Shown: positions 47,272-61,070 of the stretch, in pieces
Layout of the letters: each line of letters begins with the position of its first letter
Position numbering within the stretch: position 1 is the first letter of the stretch
NCBI GenBank assembly: GCA_025506515.1
Contig: CM046452.1
Location: forward strand, 98,984,311 to 99,048,310
Source of the DNA: Flaveria trinervia
Taxonomy: Eukaryota; Streptophyta; Magnoliopsida; Asterales; Asteraceae
DNA length: 64,000 bases
Reading direction: 5' to 3'
Made by a program: the position numbers and the translations under genes
The notes under the pieces: model-generated
Told to the model about the DNA's origin: nothing
Seen by the model: only the letters and a program-made list of their open reading frames with translations
Database searches by the model: none

Positions 47272-49518
47272 GATCGGATATTTTAATATCATAATGTCAC
47301 AACTATTTTTCTTCATATGCTAAACAAAAATATACTTAGACTAAGATCATAGTACAACTCATTTAACTTGTGAATACAAAAAAACCCATGACACTAATGT
47401 ACTGAAATTCATAGGATAACATTCTAATAAAGTTACTTGTTAACTTGAACACTCAACTTACCTTTTTGTCAATTGAAATTGTAATGCAACACATCTATAA
47501 TTCAAAACTAAAATAAATATGAAGTTACTTAATCAAAAGCAATTAGAAGTCTATGCAAGCATCTTATTTTCTAGCCTTTTGACCAAAATCAAAACTATTT
47601 CTCTTACGTGCGTAATTCATCAAATAAACCACTAAACTCGATGACTCTTCACTTGGGATTATTTCAAAGTGAAAAAAATCATTAAAAGAAAATAAATTAC
47701 AAACCTGCTTTTCTCCAAAGCAATTTCTTCTCTAGTTTAGGGCGTGATTTGATTGATTACTACTGATTTTCTTGTTTTACACCACACCCAACGAACGTGA
47801 AGCTTCAAATTAGATCTTGCATGTATAGAGGATTACATGTTTTTACAAGTTTGCTTTTAAAATGTGCCAAGGGTCCTGCCTCAAAGGAACTCATGAAGGT
47901 GCCCCAAACATGGAGTTTGTTTTGGTATTTTTTTACATATGCAAAATGATCTGCAAATTCAATTGATGCTTTTACAAATTATCACCAACAATATAAAGAT
48001 TGTTTCATGAAATGTTAAATGTTTAGGTATAGTCAAAACTAAAAAATATCATCTAAGATGATAAACTTTACATGCCTATACACAAAAGAACATTGAAATC
48101 CATTTATCAGTTCATTCGATTTGAAAATGCCTATAACTTATCTATGCTCTTGGAATCCAATAAACAATAAACTATAAGAAAAAACTATAAGGCATCATCA
48201 TTTCTCAAATGGCTCAAACTATTAAGAATGAATGACATCATCATTTTATAACAGTACTATATAACGTAACTATATTTCATCATAAATAATTTTGAACCAT
48301 AGGTATGCTTTAAACCTAAACAAAAAGAGTTATAGAAAAGAACGTGGAACTACAATAACTTCTATATATATATGAGAAATGAAATGTGTAATGTTTTAAA
48401 AAGACAGATAAATTTAAAAAATATATTTTGTTTTATATTTTATATGATAAGAATGAGAAATGACTTGAATGCTCAAAGCTAAAAGTCCCCATATCTCATT
48501 ACTTGGAAGTATAGGACGTGATTAGCATTCCAATTTGATGTTCTTTCGTAAACTTGCTCAGGTAAATATCATAATTCAAATTATATGAAATGAACTTATC
48601 CTTTTACATGACACATCACTAAAAAAGTTGGATTGAAATTAACTAATTAAAAAGGTCATGTTACATGAACAACACATAATATTTAAGACCACATACACAT
48701 ATGAACCAATATAATGAAAAAGTCAAAAAGAAAAGTTCAGATAGATTTAGAGAAATTGCCTTTACTATAACATCATCAATGTTATATATACTAAAAGAAC
48801 CATGATCAATGTTATATATAATAAGAGAAATCTGCTTTTTGGCAACTAAATGAACTACTAAAAATATAAAGTCAGCTAAGCTCCTCCTTGATGAGTTTAT
48901 AACTAATAACTCTTTGTGCTTGCTAATCAACTACACACATCAAAAAAACTCATTTTAGGTGGTAGCTTCTTCATTATATCTTTCTTAAAATCCCATCATT
49001 TACGTACATCAAAAGATTATAATTATTATCATAAATACCGAAAGAAAACAGATACAAAATCAATGTTTACTTCTTAAAAGATGTGAGGTCAACATCTTAT
49101 GTTGCCTTCAAGCTTGCTCTTGTTGATTATTAATGCATTGATAAAAAACGAAAATAAAACATTATTACCCTTGGCTTTAACATCTTTATACATTTTTTCA
49201 CTCAACTTAATGAGTAGTTGTTCTGTACCTGGAAAACACAAAATTATTAAAAAGTCATTGACTAAACCAAAAACTCCATTATCATTTAGAAAATTCTTAC
49301 ACTTTCATGATAATAAATTGATTATAAAAAATAGGTTTTAGGTATTACTATTGCTTGACATATAACAGTTGAAACTTCATCACATCTTCTTAGTTTAAAA
49401 GTTAGAATCAGTATCTAACATTCAACCAAAACCAAGAAAAACTCAACAACATAAAGATAACAATAATTATGTTAATAACACAATTTCAACATTGTGTTCA
49501 AGATTAAAAATAACTTAC

Positions 49519-49577
49519 ATTTGCAATAGTACGGCTAAGGCTGCCAATATATATTGCCCTCATGACCTTTGTAGAAT
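49519..49577 (-). other. Possible 59-bp internal exon
   Basis: On the minus strand it is bounded by a TTTTTAG acceptor and a GTAAGT donor and is open in one frame, including RAIYIGSLSRTIAN, which loosely recalls the first strand of an RRM domain. No neighbouring exons could be linked, so this may be chance or a gene relic. Confidence 0.2.
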
Positions 49578-49669
49578 CTAAAAAAGGACAAAACATGAAC
49601 ATGGAGAGACTAACACATGGATTTGAGTTCTTTAAAATCACTAACTTATAGGAAAATTACATTAAAACT

Positions 49670-49965
49670 TAATAGTAAGTTTCTTATCTTTATTCATAAA
49701 CTATATTAAAAATTGTTATATTTTTTCTCTCATTTTCAATAAAATAATATTTTTTATATCCTTATCATTATTTTTTTCTCTCTCCTCCACTCATAACCAT
49801 TTTAAAAATATTAAAAAATTTATAAGAATTAAACAATGATTTTTTAAATATACCAATCCACTCTAATATTTTATCTCTCCTCATCACAAACACTAAAAAA
49901 CATTTAAATATACCAAATACACTTACATAATATTAAGAACTCCATTATGAATACTATTAGGGTTT
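49670..49965. mobile_element. Degenerate MITE-like segment
   Basis: The ends TAATAGTA and TACTATTA are inverted. The interior (TCTCCTCCACTCATAACCA, TTTAAATATACCAA) resembles the better preserved element at 60802-61070. Confidence 0.4.
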
Positions 49966-52018
49966 AACTCTCTAGTTATAAACCAAAAGAATGGATATAT
50001 ATTTAAAATTTGATGACAAATATCTAAAAAAGATTTCATACACCGGTTAAAGTGCTTCACAACCAGGTGAATAAAGCCCCCTATGATTCCCTGTATAATT
50101 AGTATATCTAGGAGTATGTCATCTTTTAGGTATAAGTCGATTGTCCCAAACTGATTATTCTAAATCAAGAACCTCATAAAACAAACAACCAAATGAAATC
50201 AAAGAAATTTATAGATCAGTCGAGCAAAAAGAAAATCTAAAAATGAGAAGAGGAACCTAAGTTCAGTCAATAGGGGTTTCAGATGATGGAGTGAAGGGGG
50301 TGGTTGGAATTGGTGAGTGAATCATAAGCATCAACCAAGAATTTGTAGGCGAAATTGCTGGGCTTTATTCTTTGTTTTTTCTGCTACCAATGTCGTCAAG
50401 ATTGCCAACGATTTGACCTCGAAACCTAATCGTGATCCCAACTCTCTAGTCTCCGACTAAGATGGCGATGAAGATAATCGTGCAATTGAATGTGAAAACC
50501 CATCGATTTTACCTCGTCTTCGGCATAACTAATAAGTGGGTCAAATCATTCACACCACAATTTGCGGGGCCTCCTCCTCCCATCATCGCTGACGGGCCGA
50601 CTACGCACCTCAACCCATGTACATAAATGTATAAATGGACGTGTCTCAAAAGTGTGTAAAAATGATGGATTTGATTTGAATCTTAGTAACCTAATTCAAG
50701 ACATTGAATGATGATCAGGATGAAGATGAACATGGATTCAAGAGACGAAAACGAACCATATGATGATTTGTGGTTCTTCATTTCTGAAACCCCACCTTGT
50801 GCAAGAATTTATAAGGGGAGTTTAGGCAGTTGTTATCCGGTGAAGGGGAGCGATCTTGGCAGGGTGGGGGAGCTGGGAAGAGACAAAAACTGCTGCCAAC
50901 TGCTTCTAAAATTGGGGAACCACTCATAAACCGTCTGAAACCACCTTTCAACCGCCATAACTACCTGATTTGAAGGGACACGATTTAATTTCAACCACTA
51001 TGAACGGTCAAAATTAATCCTATCAATGGTTACACTCACCGCTGGTAATATAATATATAATTTCTAATCACATAATGCAACATATGTCTATTCATCAACA
51101 TTGGATGATCAACATTGGATGATGAGCCGTTGTTCTTGAAAACACACAATCTGATCAGCTTTGGTTTATCAATGTTTAATTTGTTCTACGTTACACATCC
51201 AAAAGGTCACCTTGGAGAAAACTCCCAAAGACCCAAAGTTGATGCTCACCAGCAGATGGCAACTTTCACCAAAGTTAATGTTTCACTAAACATGAATGTT
51301 GGTTTGGTAAATATGTCTTTAGATGATTCATGTAAAGTCAGTGTTTTTACAAAGTTGACTTACATGTGTATAAAGTAGGTCTAATGTCGCCAAATTTGTC
51401 ATGTTAGATTTACAAATACTAAATTTTTTAAATATAAATCAAAATTCCATTTTTAACCCCTTGAAAGTTGAAATCTACATGGGTCTGGAATTTAGATTAC
51501 TAGATGTAGTTTGTATTCTAAACCTTCTATGCTGTGTTATAACTTAACTTAAAATCTATTTAATTTTACAAAAATAGTTGATAATACTAAAATCATCAAC
51601 AAACTTATAATTAGAGCTAATTTGTATATTGTAGGAGCCTACTCTTGCAGTTATAGTTACACTCCATCTTTAATCAATACGGTATAAATTTGGATATATT
51701 TTCATTGATAAAGCAAGAAAAGTACAATAAATTAGTAAATATGATAGAATATTTTGCGGTATTTACAGGTCTCTCTTTATAAAGTGTTTTTTCTTTTTAT
51801 TTTCAAATGGCTATGCTTCTATTATTTATATGAGATTAGAATATATGAATTAATTTATACAGCAAATGGTTAAAATTAGTTATTATATGTGTTTTTTATT
51901 TTGTGGTGGTTATCAGTTATTAAGAATGGCATAAGATTTAGCTTTTCTCATAACCCATGGAGAGGAAGGAAGGAAGGAGTATTGTTCGAAATTCTCTCCG
52001 CAACACCATGGGATGAAT

Positions 52019-52019
<1 letters not shown>

Positions 52020-52073
<54 letters not shown>

Positions 52074-52110
52074 TTCTTCTTCTTCTTCTTCTTCTTCTTC
52101 TTCTTCTTCG
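52020..52110. repeat. ATC and TTC trinucleotide repeats upstream of the coiled-coil gene
   Basis: (ATC)n runs 52020-52071 and (TTC)n 52072-52110. They lie about 530 bp before the ATG, probably in the 5' UTR or core promoter, followed by a likely 5'-UTR intron starting near 52169 (AAAG-GTACAA). Confidence 0.9.
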
Positions 52111-52637
52111 TTTCTCATTTCCCCCTTTGCCCTAATTCCATCACCTATTCATCTCGCTTCCTTAAAGGTACAATTTCATCTATACATGCGTGTTTACGAT
52201 CATCTATTCATCTCTCTTTTGTTTTTCGATTTGCATTTCGATTCGGTGATGTTAGCATGCTTCGGCTTCGAATCTGCATGTTTTTAGATATCAGGTTCCG
52301 TTAATTTTGAATTATAGATGTTTCGTAATTGAATTTGCGTTTTGTGATAACATCTGGTTCTATCTGTTTGCTAAGGACATTCTAGTGTTGTAATTTATAG
52401 TATAAATGAATTGATTCATCTATTAGCGGCCTCGATTGTTTGATTTGCCGATATCATGAATGTGCTTGAGTCTGATTATTATAATTAAGAGCAGAAATAA
52501 GATGTTGATAGTGAAGATATTGTGGAAGCAATCAGATTTCAGTTTGTGGCTTTTTGTAATCGATGTTTTAATTTGTGTTGTTTGTTTTTGTGGATGGATC
52601 AAAAATCTGGAAGGTATATAGATCTTTTCATGGTGCA

Positions 52638-54729
52638 ATGCCTACGTTTACAACCGTAGCTTTGGATACTTTAATTGAGCCAAAGGCTTCTAAGATGGCA
52701 GCAGCAGAGAAAACTAAACCTCAACCAAAACTGGAGAGGAGGAATAGTGGTGGAATTCTAGTTGCTGATCGAAAGCCTATGTTGACAAATGCTACAATGA
52801 CTATTGAGAGAAAGCATCATTGGACACAGATTTCACCTGCTCTTTATGCTACTCCTGAACCAACTCCACTTCCAGATTCCCCCTTATCTTTCCCTACGTC
52901 ACCATACGTTGTTGACCATAAGAGGCGGGGGCCACGACTTTCGAAGACTTTTTCTCAAGATGATGCTGATATTCATCAAGCTGTAGCTGGTGAACCTACT
53001 GTGAAGATCAAGAAAAGTGTAGAAGCGGAGGATATTGATTCTAGCAAGGTTTTTGATATGGCGGATGCTGTTTCTGGTGATCTTAAGAATAAGCATGTCA
53101 AGTTTCAGCCCATTGAAACTCTTGGAAGGTCAGAGGATAATGGATCTAGCAAGGGTTTGGGCATCACAGATAAAGTTTCTGGTGGTATTGAGGATACACA
53201 TGTTAAGTTTCTGCATAAATCAGATAAACATGATGTTTTAAGAAAGTATGATACATTGGAACGTGATGCTGAGATAGATGATTTTTTTGATCCCCATGAT
53301 TCAATGAGTGTCATAAGCAACTCTGCTGGGGAAAGTAGTCTTGCAGTAGAGAAAGCATTAAACTCCAACACTCCATTTGCTGAGTTTTATGATGCTTGGG
53401 AAGGTAATGTGGTTTCTTTATACACACACACACATATATATATATATAAATATAGTTAGGGGTCGAAATGGGTGGATTGGATAACAGGTCAAAACATGTG
53501 ATTTTTGATACAGGTCAAAAAGGGGCGGGTTGGATTTACCTGAAATATGTGAATAATTAATGTCAAATATGATTACAATAGTTAATTTTATTTCAATAAT
53601 AATCTAAGTATATGAAAAAAATGATTTTATGAGGTTTAAATGTATTATGCGTTTATGCGTTAAAAAGACACTTCGGCAACTTTTAATACATTCGATCCTT
53701 TCACCTGTTTGACCTGTTTCCTTTTATATTAATTTATTGTTTGGCCGGCTAGTGATTAAGTATAACCCTTATAAACTCTTTCATAAGTAAATAGATTTGA
53801 AAGTGTCAACTCTACATAACCCAAATCTGCCTATTGTTTCATGATTATACAATTATACTTTCTTATAGGTTTTTCTAGTATTCCTTAAAGATTTAGCATA
53901 GTATGGCAAGTCTCCCTTTATGTTAATTCAGAGATCTGTGGATCACTCATAATTATTGTCATTGTAGTGATTAACATGCGATGAGATTAAAAAATTATAC
54001 ACCTGTTACAGGTTGCGGAAGTAGAGTTATGTTTTTACTTGCATTATTTCCACAGAACTAGCATCCGAGACAGGAATTCAGCATACTGCAACCGACATCC
54101 AGGGTGAATTACATGAATTACAATCGGGCTTTTTGATAGAGATGGAAAAAAGAAAGCAAGCAGAAACCCGTTTAAATGATATGAGAAGCCAATGGGGAAG
54201 AATCCAGGAACAGTTATCTGTTGTTGGGCTAAATTTTCCTGCAGACCCTACAATGCTGGACAATGAATCAGCCATTGACCCCGGTGAAGATTTATGTCAT
54301 CAGGTTAATGTTCTCCGTTGCGTGTCCAATTCTGTTGGAAGAGGAATTGCTAGGGCTGAGCTGGAGGTTGAGATGGAAGCCCAGTTGCAGTCAAAGAATT
54401 TTGAGATCAATAGGTTATTGGACAGACTGCGTTACTACGAAGCGGTTAATCATGAAATGTCTCAAAGGAATCAAGAAAGTGTTGGTGAGTCTAGTCATTT
54501 ATTACTTTTTGACAGGCCTCTTATTACCATTATATTAACTTAAATCACATATGATTTAGAAACCATGCGTCGACTTAGGCTAAGGAGGAAGAGAAGACAG
54601 AGGTGGATTTGGGGATCAATTGGTGTTGCAATTACACTTGGAGGTGCTGCTTTAGCATGGTCTTATCTCCCAACTGGAAAAGGATCTTCTTCCACAAATA
54701 CTTCTGGAAGCAACCGTTCTGTTCAGTAG
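52638..54729 (+). CDS. Conserved plant coiled-coil protein with C-terminal membrane anchor, three exons
   Basis: Exons: 52638-53403, 54056-54484, 54560-54729, GT-AG with matching phases; 454 residues, intact. The start MPTFTTVALD is the first ATG after upstream stops in that frame. The N-terminal half is low complexity, with conserved plant-wide patches WTQISPALYATPEPTPLPDS, KRRGPRL and DFFDPHDSMS, and is acidic near residues 150-240. Residues about 275-395 form a coiled coil (EMEKRKQAETRLNDM..., VEMEAQLQSKNFEINRLLDRL). An Arg/Lys cluster (402-413) precedes one hydrophobic segment (about 414-435) and a short polar tail, the layout of a tail-anchored protein with the N-terminus in the cytosol. 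I recall orthologues only as uncharacterised plant proteins; function unknown. Confidence 0.9.
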
Positions 54730-57700
54730 AAACTGTCCTCACTGGATAACGCCAAAGATGATATAATCGTTTTGACACATCAGCTTCCACATCATCACAC
54801 TGACCCGGTAAACATGTATGGTTATCTTATATTCAAATTTTGGAAACTTTTATTGCTTTTTCTTGAATATGATTGGTTTAGTTGAAATAGAAATCCGACC
54901 GAAGTTGGTTGCTTTTTATGCAATTATCACTTTTTCAGTCCCTGCAGGTTGTGTGATTTCTTGGTAATTTTGTTAACATTTAGGTTTTTGGATGCGATGG
55001 TCGATGGAGAACCACATGGAGGTTGTCTGACTGTAATTTTCACTTTGAAGCCTTATAGAGAGGTAATATATGTACATAACACGTTCAGAGGTAATAACAT
55101 GGATTTACCATTTTTGGCAATAATAAAAGCATGGGTTACAGTTTACACAACGAATGCAAAACAACATTGTTCACAGGATGCATAAATGCATCAAACCGGT
55201 GGGAATGAAAATGGATAGAAAACTTTTACTTGATTATGGGATATCACTACCACTTTATTATCATAGTTTTATAATGATGATAAATTGCAGCAAAATCGAG
55301 CAAATCGCTACTCAACTCACCTGATTTCTCTACTAATATCAAAATATATAAATCTACTGTCTTCCAAAATTCATAGATCTTCCATTAGATATTGAAAAAA
55401 ATTCAGTCCAGTCCATCTACGATGTGTTTGTTTTAAATTAATACCAAACAATATATTTTAAAAGTTAGGCTTATTCATCCTTACATACTACGTAGTGGAT
55501 GAAATGTCGAAATGAATCATCATATCCACGTACTAGTGAATTCATGCATTAAGTGGTAACTACTTTCGAGTGTACATACAACGTATTTTCTAATGGTGTG
55601 TTCATTTGTATTTACTTGTATTCTCCGATAAATACACTATATATAAATTTTTAGGATCCGGAGTATATTTAGCATTGAATAAATAATGGTTTAAATTCTA
55701 ATTATGATGGAAGTGATTCTTAATTTTGAAGATGGTTCTTCAACTTCAAATAGTTCTCATTTGAACTCATCAAAATATATTTATGTGTGGGGTAGGTGGG
55801 TTTGACTAACTGTCTCTGAATGTGTTTTACGGCAATATTTATGTGGTTATACTTTATACAAGTTTAATGTTTGCTTCACTTGCATAAAGTTATATAAAAT
55901 GAACCCAGAACCCTTTCTATGAGACTTAATATCATAAAAGATAAAACAATGTTTTTCATTACACACAAAAGCTATTTAACCTAAGCTTGATATATTCAAG
56001 TTTTTTAATGTTTTTATTGATACAGATATTTATGGAATTAACGATAAGCGTAAGGTGGTAACAAGATGACTAGTAGTAACACAATGACTACGTATCACAT
56101 ATGTGAATGTGATGAGTTTTAACACAATTGGATCTCATGTACACTCTTTTTCTGACGTGAAACACTAACTTGTTAATTCTTATATGTTGTTTTACATCAT
56201 TAAAACTTAACTTGAATGTAATGTACACTCTTTTAGAGAAGTAAATCATTAACAAGTACCATCTGTAATCAAAATTATCCACGTCAATATATGTACAAAA
56301 TTGTAAGCTTTATAAATTTTACTAATTTAAATGTAGTAAATATTTATTAAAAAAATTATAAATAGCTATTTAAAAGATGTTAATGATTTTAATATATATT
56401 TAAAAAAAGTTTACACAAAATAGAAAAAGCATGCTTTTTATGTTATTAACCCTTTTAGGCATAAAATATTAAAATAATAATAATAATTGACATAGACATA
56501 TAGGCACAAGTATTTTTTATACATATAAAACCATGGAGTTGTTGATTAGGTTCATTTCAAATCAATAATCACCAAAAGTTGTTTAAGTTCGCCGTAAATA
56601 ATCTTTCGTTTTTCTATATTGTGTTTGCATAGTACGTGGATTTTAATCGTTTAATATTACTAAAATTTTTATTAACCAATGAAATAACTATTTGGTTTTT
56701 AGGCATTTGTAAATTTTGTGAATTGGGATTTTTTTACAGCCCAAAACTTATTAAAAAGATCATGAACACTAACTCTCCATACACTACGGTAAGTTGGGAT
56801 ATAGGAGGTGTTTCAAAAACCAAATCCGACTAGTCTGAGGGGTTAAATCGAGAATCGTTGATAGATGACATTGGATTAGAGCTAATGTAATGGTCTATAA
56901 TGTATAGTCTGATTTAAATGAGTTCATCAAATTCATGAAAAATAATATAAAATAACTAATGATATTCGTCCTTGATTTTCAGACGTGATGATTTCTAAGA
57001 CCAGAACAACTAGTTGAAGTGTAGAAAGTCGAGTCTCTGGTTCACTTCAACTACATGTCCATTATCAAAACATTAATCACGAGACAAGCAAAAAAAAAGT
57101 TAATTATTCTAATTATGTTTGCTTTGTTTTCACGAAACAAAAAGAAAAAAGTTTGTTTTTAATCTATGCGTTTTCATATAAGAACCATATAGAAACTGAT
57201 TACATTGAATTTAATAGAAAATACAAAATAATAAACAAATTTTAAATTAAATAGATATTAACTTAAATTAAAGAATATCATATTGAAAAAAACAAGAATA
57301 ATACATGAAAATGCACAAATAAACTAGTTTGTTAGTTTACTTGTAATCAAAGATAGCTAATGTGTTTCATAAGGAATTTAATTTTTGCAAAAACTATTTC
57401 TGCATTATTTTACAGACGCATACATTAGAAATTAACTTAATTAATTTTTATACCACCTTTAGCAAGTAATATTAAAAATATTGAAAAAATATTAAAAAAT
57501 CTAAACATTGAAAAAGAAATCATGTAATTTGGAGCAAAAGATTATTTAGGTGGGCCAGGTGGCAGTTTAATATGGGCCCATACATAACCTTCAATGGCTA
57601 TTAATTCTCCTCACCGCCCATTAGTTTAATCAAATATATTTTTAACCTTTTTTCCCTAATCATTCCTTTTTTAAATGTCATTTTTTATTTTTATTATCAC

Positions 57701-60700
57701 TGAAATTCAGTATACTGTATTTATTTTTTATACACTCTTGGGACCTTTGGTCAAAATGCGGAAAGTATGGACTAAATGGACCCGTATTCGGCAAAAATAG
57801 TATTTAATTGCCATTTTCAACCTTTTCTTTTGAGCGTTTCTTGTATTATTATTCTTAAAAAAAGGTAAACTATATAGCTTTTTATGAAATAATTGAACAA
57901 TATAGAAATTTATAACTTGCATATTCCTTATAGAAAACTAGAGTAAAAATAGTCATAACCCTTTCCTTAAAATTAAAAAGACAAAAAAAATATTGTTTTT
58001 TTTGTGTAATTACATAGATGAATATAAAAAATGAGATAAAAATGCTCTAAAAAAATCAAATGATAAAAATGTAATCTATATATAACAACTAAAAAGACTC
58101 ATATTACCGAGTTTTTGCCCTTAAAGAGTATACATTTGCATTTCCTAACACTATCACATGCATTAGTATGATGTGCACAACCAATTTTGTTCTTATTGCC
58201 TAGATTCATGCACTTGGTTACATGAACCCAACCTTGCTGATTGACCATATCTCTTAGTGTTGCACTTACTATCAACCGTACGTATGCCTTGAAATGGGCC
58301 ACTTATCATCTAGTTTGATACTCTTTCTGAACTACCTGTTGTTCGTATGTACATGTAGTGTTTCATGTTCTAACTTTTGATAATATTTTTTCAAGCACAA
58401 TGTACTAATGTAGTACCTACTGTTACACACCCAAACTGATATGATCATACATTGTTTATCTAAGGTAGTTAAGTAAATTAAGATGATAATAAATACTAAT
58501 TAAAGTGGAATCGAATACATGCGTCATGTATTTAGTCAATATAAATTGATTATAAACGGAGCTAAATGAAGATATATGTCGATCACGACCTTGAATTTAG
58601 CCAGGTGTCTCCAACACCAACGCTGAGATAGTATTGATGAACAATCATTATGTTGAATCTATATTCATCATCGAGAAAAATATGAAGTTTTCTTGTCGTC
58701 ATCAGAAACATCTTATTACACCTTATGTTTTCATTGTTTTAATCAATCGAACAACACTTTGTTAAACATGTTTTTGAAGGTTAAATGCCTTAAATTAAGA
58801 ATGTTTATAGTGTATATTACCTTAGTGATTTAGTGAGTAGTGACTGACGTTAACTATTTGTTTGTAATAACTTGTTTTTAAAAAGTATAAGTTGCTTGTA
58901 AGTTTTCTATATGTTCCACTAAGATCTTCCTCTATCATGCAAAGGCGGAGAATAGTAGGGGTAGGAGGCGACACCTTCTTTCATTGGTAGTGTTAAATTT
59001 TATTTTGATAGTGTAAATTTTTAATCCGGTAATATAAACTTTTATATAAATACCGAGTTCTTCCACCCTAAAAACATGAATTCCGTCTATGTCCTCCTAC
59101 GAGGGTGTTCAAGCTCTGTCAATACTATCATGTAATTAAAGATACAGTCTTATACGAAAATAAATAAATAATTAAACCCGATTAAAATAAAACTGTAATT
59201 TTTAAAATAGAGTTCACATTTGTCGTTTAAGAAGTTATGAAGCAAAAGAGACATTTTCATTAAAGAAAGTGAAGATAACATTCGTGTTGCATGTTCGGAA
59301 ATGGTGTTAGGGATTTGTAGATGTTGTGGAAGCTGGAAAGATGAAGGATCAGGATTGAGAAGTCAATCAATCGATCAAAGGGTGGGCTTCTGCCACCTGG
59401 GCATCTATGCTGTGGTCTGCAGTCACAGACATCAATTTCCCATGTGGTCACTCTCACCTGCCTCTACGCCTACTCTACTTTCACCCCTCAGGTGAAATCT
59501 ATAAAATAAAAAAATTAAAAAAATTAAAAAAAATTAAAAAAATCTTTTGTATAAATTATGGAGAATTGAAATTTTTAAATAATATATTTTTATTAATCGC
59601 ACGAGAGTGTTCCCGCCCTCCTCAACCCCTCAAACTGGCTTCAGCCGCGGTGACTATCTCACTCTTCGCGGTAATCAAAAACTTTTAGTGCTTTGCTACA
59701 ATCACTTGTAACTTTTCTAACAACCAAAACACTTTAGAGTTGTAATATTAGCTTTGATCTTATGAAAAAAGTTTTATCAATGTTATTTTTTTTAAATTAA
59801 GTGACATGTATGATATATGAAACTCTGTTATTTTTAGATGACTATTTAAAATTAAACTTAAATTAGAAAGTAATTATGATTCTCTAGGGTGGATCGGTCA
59901 ACGGGGGTCTCTTAATGCCTTTTTTTTTTCTCGATCAAAGTTTTTTCTCAAAACCTTATTATGATAAGAAAAAAGAGAAGAACAAAACACTTAGAAATCC
60001 ATTGATTCTCTGTCAATTGGTTCGGTCAAAGGTGTGTGATTTACTTCACATGTGAGGACTTTGGTTCGGTCCAGCATGTTTTCATAGTTTTTTTTATTTA
60101 TTTTAAATCAACTTGAAGGATACAAGAACTTAATGATTATATATGTATGATATAAGTCACTTAAAAAATTAACACTTATAAAAAAAAGTTCTAAAGAATT
60201 AGTGATATTTAAACGTAAGAGATTTCGTTTTTACTAAAAAAATTAGTAACTTGATTACTTTAATAAAACATATTTCATTAGTTTATCTCTTTATTATTCT
60301 ACTAAACTTGTCTGAAACCTTTTATAAATATTGAAGTACATAATTTCGAAACGTAAAACTTATATTTAGGGTACAGTTAGTACTGTTCTTACTTCCTACG
60401 ACTGGGTTATGCATAGTAAATCTCCTTGTCCTTTTTTAAAAGTTTAAACAGTATATATTTAGTTAAATAAACTCTATTTATTTGAAAAAAAAATCATTTT
60501 TTCTTGACTTTAGTACAACAATATTTTATCAAAAACTTATAATATATATATGAAAAAGCGAATTTATAATCATTACTATGGTTTATTTGAGAAGTTTAGG
60601 CAAACCAAAATATATATAAAAAAGGAATATGTTTAGTCTTTAGACATTAATTTTGATTGGGTAGTAGTATGAGTTTATGGTAGTGTGGGGTGTCAGTGGG

Positions 60701-60801
60701 GGTTAGCGTCTTACCATTGAATCCGTACTCTTTGCGTCAAACCTTAATTTCCCCCGGTCGGACTATACTGTATTGTGTGTCTTTCAATTTTTAATATGTT
60801 T
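54730..60801. other. AT-rich intergenic region
   Basis: The first few hundred bases may be 3' UTR of the coiled-coil gene. Short ORFs here have no recognisable similarity. The segment 59330-59500 is more GC-rich with a small GTCTG-CAGTCA-CAGAC hairpin, but no gene is supported. Confidence 0.5.
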
Positions 60802-61070
60802 AAAGCATTCACGATCCATTCCTTATTTTTTTTATATAATTATATTAAAAATTATTATTTTTTTTTAATTTTATCATTATTTTTTTTTTCTCCTTCACTC
60901 ACAACCACTTAAAATATATTAAAACCATTATATGATTTGAACAGTAATTTTCAAAAATACAGATTGAACAGTAAATTTACCATATCCTTCACTCATAACC
61001 ACTTATAAACATACCATATAATATAAAAAACACACTCACATAAATATAAGGAACCGGTTGTGAATGCTCT
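60802..61070. mobile_element. MITE with roughly 24-bp terminal inverted repeats
   Basis: The left end AAAGCATTCACGATCCATTC and the reverse complement of the right end AGAGCATTCACAACCGGTTC match with a few mismatches and both continue CTTAT. 269 bp, AT-rich, noncoding. The target duplication is unclear (TTA-like). Confidence 0.65.

Larger units (their letters stand above)
46482..52010. other. Intergenic region with no confident gene
   Basis: It begins with the probable 3' UTR of the RFC3-like gene. It contains a 30-bp tandem duplication at 47212-47271, a degenerate MITE-like segment at about 49670-49960 and a possible minus-strand exon at 49519-49577. GC rises near 50.25-50.9 kb, suggesting genic or transcribed sequence, but no product was recognised. 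Confidence 0.5.

Noticed and set aside
50708..50929. 73-residue ORF
   Set aside because: No recognised domain, no splice context, and composition does not stand out.
54949..55185. 78-residue ORF downstream of the coiled-coil gene
   Set aside because: Not continuous with the gene and not similar to anything recognised; probably 3' UTR or intron sequence.
59260..59495. Opposing ORFs in a GC-richer patch, considered as an exon or a microRNA hairpin
   Set aside because: The hairpin is only five base pairs and neither frame shows a known domain.
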